The notes beneath the pieces are model-generated. The model had not been told where the DNA came from. It saw nothing but the letters and a program-made list of their open reading frames with translations, and searched no databases. From positions 12,088,184 through 12,152,183 of the forward strand of contig CM040746.1 in the NCBI GenBank assembly GCA_022829145.1: a DNA stretch of 64,000 nt, in the 5' to 3' direction. Shown piece after piece: positions 14,040 through 27,900 of this stretch. Within the stretch, counting starts at the first letter, position 1. The number at the start of each line of letters is the position of its first letter. The position numbers and the translations under genes are program-made. This DNA is from Albula goreensis. Taxonomy: Eukaryota; Chordata; Actinopteri; Albuliformes; Albulidae.

Positions 14040-17000
14040 GCTGCATGAATTACCAGCTCTTACTCAACTCTTCCAAAATAAGCTTCACTTAAAATCAACT
14101 CCACTCATAGTAGCTTAACTTGCAAATTGAGGTTTTGTATGAAACAAAGCCCTGTGGTCAATTTTAAGAGTTAACTTAAAATAGTTAAAACTGAAAATGT
14201 CAATCATATTGGCAGACAGAGGAGAATGTGTATTTACAGAAGCGTTTGTGTGAATAATTTGATTCTTTTGGTGAGGTTTTGTAGTTGCTAACTAGATAGG
14301 TGATGAAAAGGTTGCTGTGGATTTTTATGCTGTCTTCAGTGGATGAAGTACCCTCCATTTAAAACTAGTGGTCAGTTTTCCCCTTAAAATTGATCTTTAT
14401 ACAATAATAATATGTATGTCATGTTATATCTCCAGAACTATGAATTAAAGTGCTTAAATGTGGCTCTTGTGGAAGCTCAACTTTTGCACTCACCAAAGAA
14501 TTCAAGACTGATGAATAGCCAGGTATCCACCATACTCTACCTGTCCACCTACCACCCTGTCCCCAAGATCCTCAAACACATCTCCTCAATGTGACTGAAA
14601 TCCATATCAAACAAGACACTTTGAGCTGACTTTTCCTTTTATGAGCAAAACATTTTTGTAACAAAAGGAAACCGCTCATATCCACCCATACATGTTTGAA
14701 CCTAAGACAGACGTTGGTCCTCTAGCTAGCCAAGTTGGGTAAATTCTTAGTGTAGACTTTAATTAGTATGCTATACCAAAACACAGGATGACTTCACCAC
14801 TGAACAATGATGATAGTGGGGCTTTTCATATTTGCATACCTGAATAGTTTCTCTTCTCCTTGATCAGTTAAACAAAATTTGGTTGTAAGTGTTTAGCAAC
14901 TCTAATCAGTTTACGAGGTCTTATTTGGAGTCCAGGCTATCTTGACATTAGGACTCCATTGTGGTGGGTGTGGTCCGCATGAGTAAAACTTTTGAAAAGC
15001 ATTGCATTTTCTGCATGCTTTTTTAAGATGTAACTCCTTTTTGTGGATTTTCCCTTATAACATCTATGGCTTGAATTATTATTTTACCTAGCTTAACCAG
15101 GTGAGCTGTGTTTAAATCAATTTAACTTTCATATGAACTCTTGTCATTAATTGCAATTTTTATGTAATGTGTTTGCAGTCATACCAGCATAATTCCTAAG
15201 TGTAAGAGTTAATCGAGGTGGGGTCCTGGCAGTTCTAGAAGATGGAAATACTGATGGGAGGTCTCTTTGTAGGGGGTTGGATAACTTCCATACCAGGAAA
15301 GCTCACCCATCACAGAACCACCACAACCCTTTACTAGTTCTTCCATTTTTCATTCATTATCTTGCATACCACACATTTTCTTCATGTATACAAAAGTAAT
15401 TAATGAGACCAGGAGACCAGCCAATGGTAATAAACAACCTGTAACAAAACCATTTGAATGTAAAAGTGTTTTTTTTTTTTTTTCATTTTTATGCATTTAA
15501 CAGTTAAAAGTTAGCAACACATTACATAAGGACATTTTATTTAGGTTTTTTAGTTTACACAAAATTATATTATTTTACAAAGGAATTCTAATATTTTTAA
15601 TCTTTACTTACAATGAATGTAATACTTAATTTTCCTCTCTAGTAAAAATACTATTGCTTCTGTTTCTAATGAATACTGTAACAGAGGTGTCAAGAAATGT
15701 CCTCATCTTTACACTTATTGTATACTGTTAATCCAGAATAGAGAGACCCATTGAAGTTGGTTGTTCAGACACATTTGTTCAGGTAAAGAATATGTTCCAT
15801 TAACTAAGGCCTATATTCATCCATGTAATTACAATCCATCCTGTCCTGAACCTGGAGTAACAAATTGAATCAATTCTTTTTCACATTTCTCACATAACTT
15901 TTTTTTAAGATTTCAGTGACCATAAAATTCATGTTCCATACAAAAAATAACAAAAAGTAGAACTAGCTTCAATGAATTTCATTATTGGCTGCTCACGAGT
16001 CAAACTGCAGTTAAACTGAAATGAGGAGAGGCATGTTCCTAATATGTGGTAAACAAACTTGTATAATGGCATTTAATATGGACACTGTAAATAAATGATT
16101 TATCAATGGTACAATCCAGTACTGAAAGCTGAATTACTCTACAGAAACAAAGAAGCTTGGTACATTTAGCATCATGGACACAATATAATTACAGTACAAG
16201 TATCATTATTTTGTTTCTGGAATGTCTTCATTCCAGTTCCTTTAAGTGCTAATATTTAGGCTGAGATTTATTTCAAAGATGTTAATGGGAAAAAGCTGGA
16301 TGTGAAGCCTGGTTTTGTAATAAAACACAACAACACCTTCATCTGTATATGTAAAAATGGTGAATAAGAAAAAAACAACATTGGTCACTCTTCTGGCTAA
16401 TTAAATACATATAAAAACAAAATACAAGTAATTTTAACGTAATGTTTTTCAAGAATTTCTCAAGTGATAAAGGAATATCTGATGTGCATTTTGTGTCTGA
16501 ATATCCATTTCCATGTCTTCCAGTTGGATACCCCCTGATGCCTCAATGATCACCTGAACATATCACGTTCACACAGCAAAAGACAGGCACATGTTTTTGT
16601 GGCTGTCAGTATGGTTCAGTTTGTCACATGTGCGGAAAGTGGGATTTGATTCATTGCTGAGATGATGCTGCTTATGCTATGCTTGGACCACAGGTGTTCC
16701 AAACCCTCAGACTGCTTGTGCCTTTTGAAGCTGAAAATATTTTTTTTCCTGGCTAGTCTATTTTCAGAGGTAAATTAGTCATGATAATTCAGTCTAGTAA
16801 CATCTTAAAGTTAGCAACCTATTGTGAAGCTTAAATGAACCTGTAGACTCTTAAAAATTTGCTACACTTACGTAAGAAACATGTATGTGTCCATTATATC
16901 CATCTGTCTGCATGTATGTATACATATATTTATGTGCGCATATGACTGCTTGCTTGTGGCCAGTTTACTGTGAGTTGCAACAGAATCACCAACAAGCTGC

Positions 17001-20000
17001 TAGAACACAGAAACTTGTTACTTTCCTTGTCACTTGTGATTAGAGGATAAAATAGAAGTATCAGATATTTCAGTGGTTTAAAGATGTCTGCACCACCCGT
17101 CAGTTGTGGATTTCATGATTTTATAATGAAAAAGCTTAATCATACTAATGCATAAAACTATACCTATCCCTTAAATATACATTATACATACAATTTTCTA
17201 ATTAATTAATACCCCTCTTGATATTAAATAATGTTCTAATTTTTTATTTATCTGTGCAGATCTACCATTTACAGATTTTATCTAAAAATGAATATTCTAA
17301 ACAATAATGCTTAAATGTATGCATTTAGAGAATATTTGTATTTTAAAGTCATTATTCATTGCTTTTACTGTATTTGTACTATAGGCTATATTATATTTTA
17401 AAATCTTGTATAAGGTATTCCCAAAGTACGTTGGCTAGTTTCTTCTCAATTGAAAAAATACAAAACATACAAAATACATACTTTTTAGTTTCAAATAAAA
17501 CTGGATTTAAAAACGTTGCTTGAAAGAAATGGCTAAATTCACCACGACCCAACATTCTGAGAAGTTATCTCTTGATACCTCCTTGATACTACGTCTGCTT
17601 GTTAACATTGCTGGTATAACTTTACATTTACGTACACAAGAAATTAGACTTATCCAAAATGCCAATGGTTCCTGACAAAGCGAACAGATTCAGATGCACC
17701 AACAAAGGAAACAAAAAAATGGCTTTACACATTGTACATAAATGAACTTAACATGACATGACAAAAAAAACATACAGACTTGGTCTAACCAAAATGTATA
17801 CTGTGGCACACTATGTTTGTTTATGTAAAAGCACAGTGACGGAGGAACGTCACAGACATGTCTCTCTGTCAAAGCCCTTCACCATGTCTGTCCTCCTTTC
17901 CTGTCTTCTTATGATGCTATTGGGAAAACTGTAACAAAAGAAAGAAATTATGAATTAGTCTAAGAACCCAATCAAAAATCTTGGGCAAACAGGACGTATA
18001 CCTTTTAAATGTCCAACCACGGGAGTCCTCATCTATCAGGATGCACCAACCATGTTTTCCAATTGGAGGTGATGTAACGCTGATAGTGGAATATAGTATA
18101 TATGTGTAGCCTCCTCTAGCAAAACTTGTGAGCCAGACAGTTAAGAGGTACATAGGGGTACACAGGGGGGAGAATGTACAGCCTGAGACAATGTCAGTGA
18201 AAGGACAGCTCTGTCTATTCACAGCAAGTAAAGGGCTGAATGCCTCTACTGAGGCCTTGCTCCACCTGCGTTGTGATTCTCTGATTGGACTGGTGGTGCC
18301 AGCCTTGTTCAGAGGTGCCTTTTGCTGACATTTCTGAGACGGACCGTGAAAGAAAAAAAAACAGCAGATGTCATGCAGAGACGGCCCCAAATCACGCTGC
18401 ACGCCCATGCACCACGCATGTTGCTGCAGAACATGCAGAACACATATGCGCTCATCCTCCCAGCTCCAGTCATGGTTTTGCATTCTCCACATAGAGAACA
18501 GATAAAGAAAAAACAGGGACACCCTGTTTGAATATTGCATAAAGAGGCATATTCACAATGCTGTTTGTCTCCCGTCTGATAAAAAGGCAGACCTATCTAA
18601 TTGTAGGATTGAAGGCTGAGATTCTGAACATTTTTGAGCCACACATAGGGTATGTGGAAGCACACCTGATAGCATTCTAGGCAAGTCAGAAATGTCAGGT
18701 TAAATTAAGGTTACTGGAAACCGCCATACAAATTCAGTCTTTATGGAAACTCTAAACCCTATTGAAATATTGCCTTACATCACGCAAAGACAAACAGCAT
18801 TTGCTTGGGCAGGTCACAATACTGAGTAAACATGGGCAATGAGGCAGCCAAATCGACAAAAGCCAAGAGGGAGCAGGGTCTTACCTTTGGGAAATCAGCT
18901 TCTAAGAGGTTAGGAAAGTGAGCTTATGGTAGAAATGGAATGAAAAATTCAGTCAAGAAATGACTTAACTGCCCTAAGAGGGGAGAGTTGCCAATCTACT
19001 GAAAGGACAAAGCAGGATTAATAAGTGCTAATTAATAAATGCTAAATGTTCAAACATTTTCATAGGTGACTGACATTCACCTTTCATATAAACAGTAAAA
19101 AAAAAATTGAAGAAAATTGTTCATAATGGAGCTACTCACCACTACTTCCAACCTGGCAGATTTTCTGGTTTTCTTTATTAATATACTAATGAGTATAATG
19201 ACAGTTTCCATATAGGTATGAGAACCAGTTCCTTCTGAACAAGAGAATCACTACATGATTCTAAGCCTACAGACACTATGGCCCATCAAGAGTTGAGTAG
19301 CCTTGGTTTGAACAGTATAAAGTATGCCTACTGCCAACTTTGGGATGCGCAGATAAAGTATTTAATTCTTTCATACATTGGGCTGAATTTATGAATTCAG
19401 CTCTGTGAGCATTCAGGGATGATCCACAATATTGCACAAAGAAAAGTAAAACACTTATGAAAAACTTGCTGGGTGAAAAACGTATAAATCTGTGTGGCTA
19501 AAATTGAGTACAGTAGATCTTCAAAGATCAGAGATACACATAGACAGATGGTTGTTTCCAGTTACGAGCAACAAACTGGCTATCGATCATCACAAGCAAG
19601 TCTCAAGCATTCAAACCGGATGCTACAATAAATCTATTTTATGAGGTAACCAGCTGCTTTCACAAAACAATTAGACATAACCAAAAAGAAAATTTAGCTA
19701 GTTAGCTACAAGAATAACCCATATATAACCACATGGGGGTAGACAAAATAATGCAAAAACCACCAATTTATGAAGGAATAAGGAGTGCAGCCACTCCTTA
19801 TTGAGCCTCTGGTGCTGATTAGAAAATTCAAGTAACTGAACTGAATATCTGAAACTTTAACAATATGTATTCTAATGTAGTGTTGATATCTTGTGGAGTT
19901 GCTGTCTGTTGTGTCCAGTGACAGCAATCAATTTATTCTCTAAGTGCTGAGTAAGACACAGTGGGCTGTAGTTGAAGGACATGAATGCAACAAGAAAATG

Positions 20001-21490
20001 CTAACAGTTTATCAGAGAAAGATGGGGCCAAATCAGTTTCGGTATTTTAATGATAGAAACTCACACAAAGCAAAACTCAATGGGAAGGGTAGGGGAAAAG
20101 TCCCTGAAATGAAAGGGGTGGTGAAAAAATCCCCTTGAGATGAATAAACCTTTCCTCTTAATTATCTGTCAGTAAAAGAAATGGGGAGCAATACAGAAAA
20201 TGAAGAAAGCAACAAACTCCACATAACAAGAACATACTACAAAGACAGTGCATTAATTCACGGACATTTTGGTGTTACACTATTTTGGTGTTCTCTTCAA
20301 ATTTTCTTTGGGAAAAAAAACTGCTGCTATCTCACTAATCTGCCAGAATCTGAGGCATAGATATTTTCATTGGTAATGTATAATTCCTGATGCAGAATTA
20401 GTGGCAGAACAGAAATGCAACTGGTTGGTTTTGTCATACGACTTATTCCTATCTGTCTTAGACTGGCCAAATAGTGGAAAGTACCTGTTTAGTACAACTA
20501 TGAATGGGTGATCTCCAGTTCATATCACAATGAAATTTCAAGCTATTAACAGTACTACCCACAACACCATGCAGGGGACAAAAACTGGTTGGGTGAAGAG
20601 TACGCTATGAAATTTGGAGTTCCCCTATAATGCAAATGCTCGACAACTGGCTCCTGGGCTCAACACTTTTTCATCTAAACCTAAACTTTACCGAGTCTAC
20701 TGAGACTAAATCAAACACTGAGTCTCTCTGCTCCAGAGGCCCTGAGTCCTCTGTTTATTACTAAATATGATAGAAATGTGTCACAGCCAAATGTGTCCCC
20801 ACCAACCTCTAAACAGTCATGATATTGTTTGTTGGTGCCTACATATGGGTTTTCCTCAAAATAGGGGGGGTTTGTATAACCATTAATATGTGAAACAGTT
20901 CTGCTTTAGTGCCTAACATTGTTCCAAGATAGCAAAGAAAAAGCATTTCGGCACATTGCACTAACAAATAACTGATGGCTATTTATGCTCTCTGCTATGT
21001 CTCTCAATCTCTAGCACCTTCTACCACCACTGTCCTGAAACCTTGAGGGTGAGGTGCTTTTCGCAAAAGTGTTTGAATAAACTATACCTGCAAGGAACTG
21101 TTTACCTAATCTTCAACTCACTCTTGGTGAAGAGAGATTTGTTTATATTGCCAGGGAAAACATTGAGGATTTATTTAGCTGAGCTACCTGAAAAAACCTC
21201 AGGCACAACTAGGGTACTTTAAACTGAATGCATAAAAAATCCATAATAACTTGCAATACTATAAACTATAAAAGTAAGAAATTTGTTTATGCCCCTGTGC
21301 TACATTCTGCTTGCATTGCCAAGAGAGGTCCCAGTTCATGTTTTACGTTACAGTTTAATAAACAGTCACAGCGTGATGCTTGCATACATTAACTACACAG
21401 AGTGAACTGGCCCATATTTCATAAGGGGGAAATTTATAACACAGCAAGCAACAGTGAATGCATGTAGAATTCTTACTAGCTTTATCACAG
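14040..21490. other. DNA downstream of slc4a10
   Basis: No exon recognised. It includes part of the slc4a10 3' UTR near its upper end, a short perfect hairpin at 19,778-19,803 and AT-rich DNA. A 207-codon frame at 17,917-18,540 (minus) has no family resemblance. Confidence 0.55.
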
Positions 21491-21503
21491 AACATAGATT
21501 TTT

Positions 21504-21509
21504 TTTATT
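21504..21509 (-). promoter_or_regulatory. candidate poly(A) signal of slc4a10
   Basis: AATAAA on the minus strand, about 315 nt after the stop codon, followed by a T/G-rich stretch (CTATGTTCTGTG). Another AATAAA lies at 21,170-21,175. The hexamer is common in AT-rich DNA, so 3' UTR length is undecided. Confidence 0.3.
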
Positions 21510-21822
21510 TGTGGGTGAACTACTGTTTGTTTTATCTTTTCAAGATGAAAGCTTCCAAAGGTTTACAGAAATCCCTTTGAAATATTTGTGTATGGTATTT
21601 GCAAAGCCATTAACTTTGACCCTTCTGGTACATAGAAATGTTTACATGGTGTTTCACTTATCACAAACAGCTGGAAAATTATACATTTTCCAGTTTGACA
21701 TTTCTGTTTATCATGAATTTAATATCTAATTAGTCTATATTCATTTTAGATTTCTTGAAACAGATTAACTCAAATAAACAGTAATAAAAGGTACATTTGT
21801 TATCCAAAAGCAATATTAAAAT

Positions 21823-21940
21823 TTAAAACCTTTTTGAGCTTGGTTCCTTTTGGGAGTTTTCTGTGCCGAGGGATTTCCAAACATTCCCAAAAGAGGTTTT
21901 GGACATTTCATCAGAGATGTTCACTGTGGAGGGGTCGTCC
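21823..21940 (-). CDS. slc4a10: slc4a10 last coding exon E23
   Basis: After TTTTCAG| it reads (K)[18 protein letters not shown] then [20 protein letters not shown] and a TAA stop. [13 protein letters not shown] is a close match to the SLC4A10 C-terminus; the final residues differ from the mammalian ending and no PDZ-type ETCL ending is seen. This exon needs phase 2 input, whereas E22 as sequenced provides phase 1; in that case translation would end after about ten other residues. Confidence 0.88.
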
Positions 21941-24900
21941 CTGAAAACAAACATGAACATAAACCCCTGAAACGGCCTCTTTACAAACCATATTTCAATC
22001 ATTTACACTATTTCATACATTTCTGAAAAGACAAACTATCTTATATATACAGGTATCCATTAAAGGTTTGGTGTTACTGATTAAAACCAGGCTGAGGGAA
22101 CACAATTTTGTCCATTCCATTCCCCTGGCTTGTCTGACCTAACACCAGTGTCTGTAGTATCAGATAAACTCACTTTGACCTAACACCAGTGTCTTTAGTA
22201 TCAGATAAACTCACTTTGACCTAACACCAGTGTCTTTAGTATCAGATAAACTCACTTTGACCTAACACCAGTGTCTTTGTATCAGATAAACTCACTTTGA
22301 CCTAACACCAGTGTCTTTAGTATCAGATAAACTCACTTTGACCTAACACCAGTGTCTTTAGTATCAGATAAACTCACTTTGACCTAACACCAGAGTCTGT
22401 AGTATCAGATAAACTCACTTTGACCTAACACCAGTGTCTTTAGTATCAGATAAACTCACTTTGACCTAACACCAGTGTCTTTAGTATCAGATAAACTCAC
22501 TTTGACCTAACACCAGTGTCTTTAGTATCAGATAAACTCACTTTGACCTAACACCAGTGTCTTTAGTATCAGATAAACTCACTTTGACCTAACACCAGAG
22601 TCTGTAATATCAGATAAACTCACTTTGACCTAACACCAGAGTCTGTAATATCAGATAAACTCACTTTGACCTAACACCAGAGTCTGTAGTATCAGATAAA
22701 CTCACTTTGACCTAACACCAGAGTCTGTAGTATCAGATAAACTCAACACCAGAGTTTGATAAACCTTTGACCTAACACCAGTGTCTGTAGTATCAGATAA
22801 ACTCACTTTGACCTAACACCAGAGTCTGTAGTATCAGATAAACTCACTTTGACCTAACACCAGTGTCTGTAGTAAACTCAGACCTAAACTCACTTTGACA
22901 GATAACTCACTTTGACCTAACACGAGTCTGTAGTATCAGATAAACTCACTTTGACCTAACACAAGTGTCTTTAATAAACTCACTTTGACCTAACACCAGA
23001 GTCTGTAGTATCAGATAAACTCACTTTGACCTAACACCAGAGTCTGTAGTATCAGATAAACTCACTTTGACCTAACACCAGAGTCTGTAGTATCAGATAA
23101 ACTCACTTTGACCTAACACCAGAGTCTGTAGTATCAGATAAACTCACTTTGACTAACACTTTGATCAGATAACACCAGAGTCTGTAATATCAGATAAACT
23201 CACTTTGACCTAACACCAGAGTCTGTAATATCAGATAAACTCACTTTGACCTATCAGAGTAAACAGATAAACTCACTTCTGTAATGTCCTTCCAGTGGAA
23301 GATAAACTCAACTTGTAATGATCCCCCAGTCCTCCTCCTCAGCCAAAATACTTTGTTCTTCCTGGAAGAGGGAAGAGAAAATAAAAAAAAACCTCCAGCA
23401 ATGGTTTAGGGGGAGTTCAAATGAAACATTCTACAGTTGTAAATATAGGTAGTCAACACAAATGTAGTTGATGTGCTAAGTACAGACAATCAGCTCACAT
23501 TCCTAGAGAAAGACAATCAGCTCACATTCCTAGAGAAAGACAATCCTAGAGAAAGACAATCAGCTCACATTCCTCTGATGTAAGTGGAAATAGTTCCATA
23601 GTTTCCCAAAAATACCTCAGCTTAGCTAAACATTAGCATACCGCATCATTCTTTTTCAGAGTCACAAAAATCTCTTTTTGTAGCCACGTCAGTGATAGGT
23701 AAGACATTTTTTTTTACTTTTCCTTTTTTTCCCACTCTGAACTGTTAAGTCCACTGCAGCAGTCTACTCCTGCCAACTCAGGAGGAGTATGCCGTGGCCA
23801 GTCATTCCTCCGACTTGTGACAACTGGTCCTCGCTTATTTCCACACTGCGGGCGTACCACCAGTCACACGCTGCCTATGTAAGGACTATGCAGTTGGCCT
23901 CGCAGATGTGGACCTCCAGCCTCTGGCCAGTAACAGTGAGGCTGGGATTCGAGCACCCAGCCTATGTTCCACCCTGTGAGCCACTTGGACCCAAAGTGTA
24001 AGCATTTGTATGCATGACCCTATGCATGCTAGGATGATATTTGTCTATTTGGATGACCCATATCTGTGTGGTAGCCTCAGGCTTGCATACGCCCTTATTT
24101 AGGCAGGTGTTTACATTTTTGGGCACAATCTGTACCTCTGCATAAATGAAATAGGATATTAGCTTTTCACAAAAGGAAATTGTTTTTAGCTAAAAGAAGG
24201 CTCACACCAAAGCTCTTGTACATATTTTGAGTTATGTCACCTGCCACCAGAGCCTCAAACAAGGTGAGAGGCTGCAAAATGTTTGAGTCTGCACTGTACT
24301 AAATGCTGAAGTAAAACCTATTTTAAAAAGTGAGTGAACAAGGGCTTTTGCCTGGTTGTCACTTTTGGAAAGGCCAGTGTGGCATCCTCTGTTCCATGTG
24401 CTTCAGAAGCCAGCTGAAGGGGCTCCAAGAGCTCTGTCACTGAAGATGTCAACTGATTGCCAATAATTTGTTCCATTTCCTTAGCCAAGAGAGTGGAGAG
24501 AGCCCCACTTCTAAGAGAGCCTTAAGCCATTAACACAGACTGACAGTTTGTAAACTCCATGGACAATTGAGACTTTCAATGAATAAGAGCAGAACTTGTA
24601 CAAAACAAAAACTGGCCCAGGAAAACTCTTCAGGGCAGACATTCATCACCCAACTGTTATATAGTTCACCCCAAAAATGAGGGTTATTCATTCATCTTCT
24701 TAGCTTGATAAACATCCTTTTACTCAGCAATGACAACCCTCTGTGGCTCCTGGTTGGAGATAATCTTGTATCTGACTGTTGTTTCCTTCATTTTTAGGTG
24801 AAGTAGCATTCTGAGATTCAAATCTAGGTGCTTCATTTGAGGTGACATAAGACATCCAGCAGCCTTCTGCTCTGTTAGCCATACCCAGGATGCATAGAGA

Positions 24901-27900
24901 AATGCTGCCACTCACACAACACACACACACACACACATACACACACACAAAATCACCGCTACATGTCACATACGTAGACAGCTGGAATATTCGGTCTCTA
25001 CAGCCAAGCTTAGATCATTCACATATGGATGGCTGTTGTCATGGCTACCCTGTTTTTTTTTCTCTCATAATAATTGAATCACTCCCTCCTCTTGCATGAA
25101 TTCTTGTCCATAGTACTTGCATAAAATTTGTCCCTATTTCATTTTTTACATAGACTTGGCTTCCTTTTTCATTTCCAGATCCCCCAATGTGTAGATGGAG
25201 TGTTATCTCTCTTATTTTTAGAACGGGTGTTAGCTGGGTGTACATGTGTGTGTGTTTGTGTGTGCATGTGTGTGTGTGCGTGCGTGCGTGTGCATGTGTA
25301 TGTCATCGACCTGCTGCCCGTGGCTCTGTTTTGGCACTGGTACCTCTTCTTCTGTGTGTGTGCGTGCATGTGTGTGTGTGTGTGTATGCGTGTGTCTGTG
25401 TGTGTGTGTGTGTGTGCGTGCGAGTGTGTATGCATGTGTGTGTGTGTATTTGTGTGTGTGCATGCGTGTGTGTATGCATGTGCGTGTGTGTATGCGTGTG
25501 TGTGCATGCGTGTGTGTATGCATGTGTGTGTCTGCGTGCGTGTGTGTGTGCGCGTACGTGTGTGTGTGTATGTGTGTGTGTGTGTGTGTGCATGCGTGTG
25601 TGTGTGTGTATGTGTGTGTGCATACGTGCGTGTGTGTATGTGTGTGTGTGTATGCATATGTGTGTGCATGCGTGCGTGTGTGTATGTGTGTGTGTGTGTG
25701 TGTGTGTGTAGTCTTCCTGCTGCCTGTGGCTCTGCTTTGGCTCTGGTACCTCTTGTTCTGCATCCTCCAGTTTCTTCTTTTTGCTCTCTGGCATGAGGTC
25801 ATCCAGCCAGCTCAGCTCTCTCTTTGTGAAGAGGAAATCGAGCAGCTTTCGAATAAACACCAGGGCCAGCACCTGAGTTAGAATGAGACAGTCACATGAT
25901 AATCAAGCAAGGCACACCTATCAATGCAGTCATTTAGAAACTTGCTTGGGTTACACAGTGTCTTTTGCCAAACGTGCATTGTTAAAATACATCCTACAGT
26001 ATGCAAAATGCATGTAAACTCTAAAAGATAAAACAAGTAGTAAGGGCCACTTCATTTAACAAGGCTTAACCATGGATTTATAAAAATAATGACAATAGAT
26101 AATCACTGAAATGAATGTTACTGACAACCTATTCAAGCTGCATTACATGCATTTCCATGTATTACAATTTTGCTGAATCATAGGGGAAGGACTACAGCCA
26201 GTTACTTGCAAGCGTTAGTTGATGCAAAGAGCAAAGACAGGAAGAGATGGAGTGCAGAAAAGAACGAAACTGAACTGACCTGAAATAACTGACCTGAAAG
26301 GGTCAAAGTTAATGGCAAATAGATCTCTAAAAATGGGTTTTCAGGTTAAATTAGGAGTTTGAGGGGTTGTGTGGAAATCTTGCAGCTGAATCGTTATTAT
26401 AAACTAAGCAGTTTGTACGCAGCACAAGTGAAGTGCCTGTACAAAATGAGGGGTGGGGCAGCTCACCATCATGGGGAAGACAATGGCCGCCCTGGAGGTC
26501 TTGATTACCCATAGCAGAACCAGGCAGCTGAGCTGGATGACGGTGAAGAGGTGGACCTTCCTCAGGGGAACGTGCCGCAGGTAGATGAAATCAGGCTGGT
26601 GCTTGGCTGGCATGCCAAACAGCTTCAGACGGTCAAAGAACTGGAGGACGACAGCCGCAATAAAACACTAATGCTGTGGAAGACTACAACAAATCATGCT
26701 GTAAAACACAGATACCAATTATGCAACAAGGGAAAATTCAAAACTGATTAGCATTGTCTTGATGGGTGAAAATGCACCACAAGGCCCTGATTTTGGGTCC
26801 TGAGAGGGGACCCTTTACCTGTATCCCCCTGAGTGACGATGCGCCCATGTAAAGGAACACTCCATATAGGACAGGCATGGGGATGAACTACAGAGACACC
26901 AAAAGAGAAGGGTCAGTAATACCCATTTCACACATTAATGAAACACAGAGGGGCTTGTAAATATCATTTTATTGAGTTCTTAAGAATCTCATAAAGACAC
27001 TCAAACTTATGTGCCAATACTTCCCCTGGAACCAACTGTAGTGTTTAATGAGATGCTGTAGATTAATGTAATAACTATTTTTATCGGTTGTGGATTGGTA
27101 TGGTCTCATCCTCACTTATTGTGAGCACTTCTCTGAGTTACTTTGGAAAAGAGCGTCTGCTAAAAGCCTCAATGTAAATGTAAATCTTACCCAAAATTTC
27201 CCTTCTCTTACCTTAATGACAAAGTATGAAGTGGTTTGTTATAAGACTTCACAAAAAAATCACAGCACTATAAAAAATCTCTGACAAGGTTGGGTTTTAA
27301 TGGTGTTTGGTCTGATACAGACAATTTTTAATTATTTGTAGAAAATGCTTTCCTGTTTTAAACTGGTAATTACGTGATAGTGAAGCAGACGTGAGTCAAA
27401 TGTTTCTGAAATACTTCAAATTCTTTACATGCTGTTAAGAGTTGGGAAACATCATTGCAGATCCCTGGGAATAGTCTACCAAATGTGCTTAACCAAACAC
27501 ACAAATTTAAGAAAGAAGACTGAATAACAGAGAAAATGAATGCTCTTTTCAAAAATTGTTGCTAATATAAAAAATGTACAAGTGTTTAAAAGATTTAAAT
27601 AATTTATTAGTATTTGATCCTGGCTGTTGAGAAGGACCATGAGATCAGTGGGCATACATTCACTGTGAGGCAAGAGAAGTGGTTCCACAAGGTTTTGTGG
27701 GATGGGCCCGGCTGTCTGACCTTGAGCACAGAGGTCATGAAGACGGAGCAGCCCATGAGCAGGAAGATCATGAGGCCGGTGAAGCGCTGCTCTCGGATCC
27801 CCAGGAACTTCGGCTGCTCGCCGGGGGCCGAGCACTCCGACTCCAGCTTCAGGCTGTTGACGTGGGAGATGGAGAGCACGGTGGCGGCCACGAACCAGGG

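Larger units (their letters stand above)
23362..25749. other. slc4a10 intron E21-E22
   Basis: It holds, in plus-strand order, a 27-bp repeat, a SINE, a short CA run (24,918-24,947) and the long TG array with a duplicated splice-donor segment. Confidence 0.75.

Noticed and set aside
17917-18540. 207-codon minus-strand open frame downstream of slc4a10
   Set aside because: No family resemblance, low-complexity Phe run, and one frame of this length is expected by chance in 64 kb read in six frames.
22135-23290. CRISPR-like regular array
   Set aside because: Units are directly adjacent 41-bp copies without unique spacers, in an animal intron; it is a minisatellite.
25169-25881. Several open frames of 166-222 codons on both strands
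   Set aside because: They translate the TG/CA array (Cys-Val or His-Thr repeats); only the E21 part is coding.
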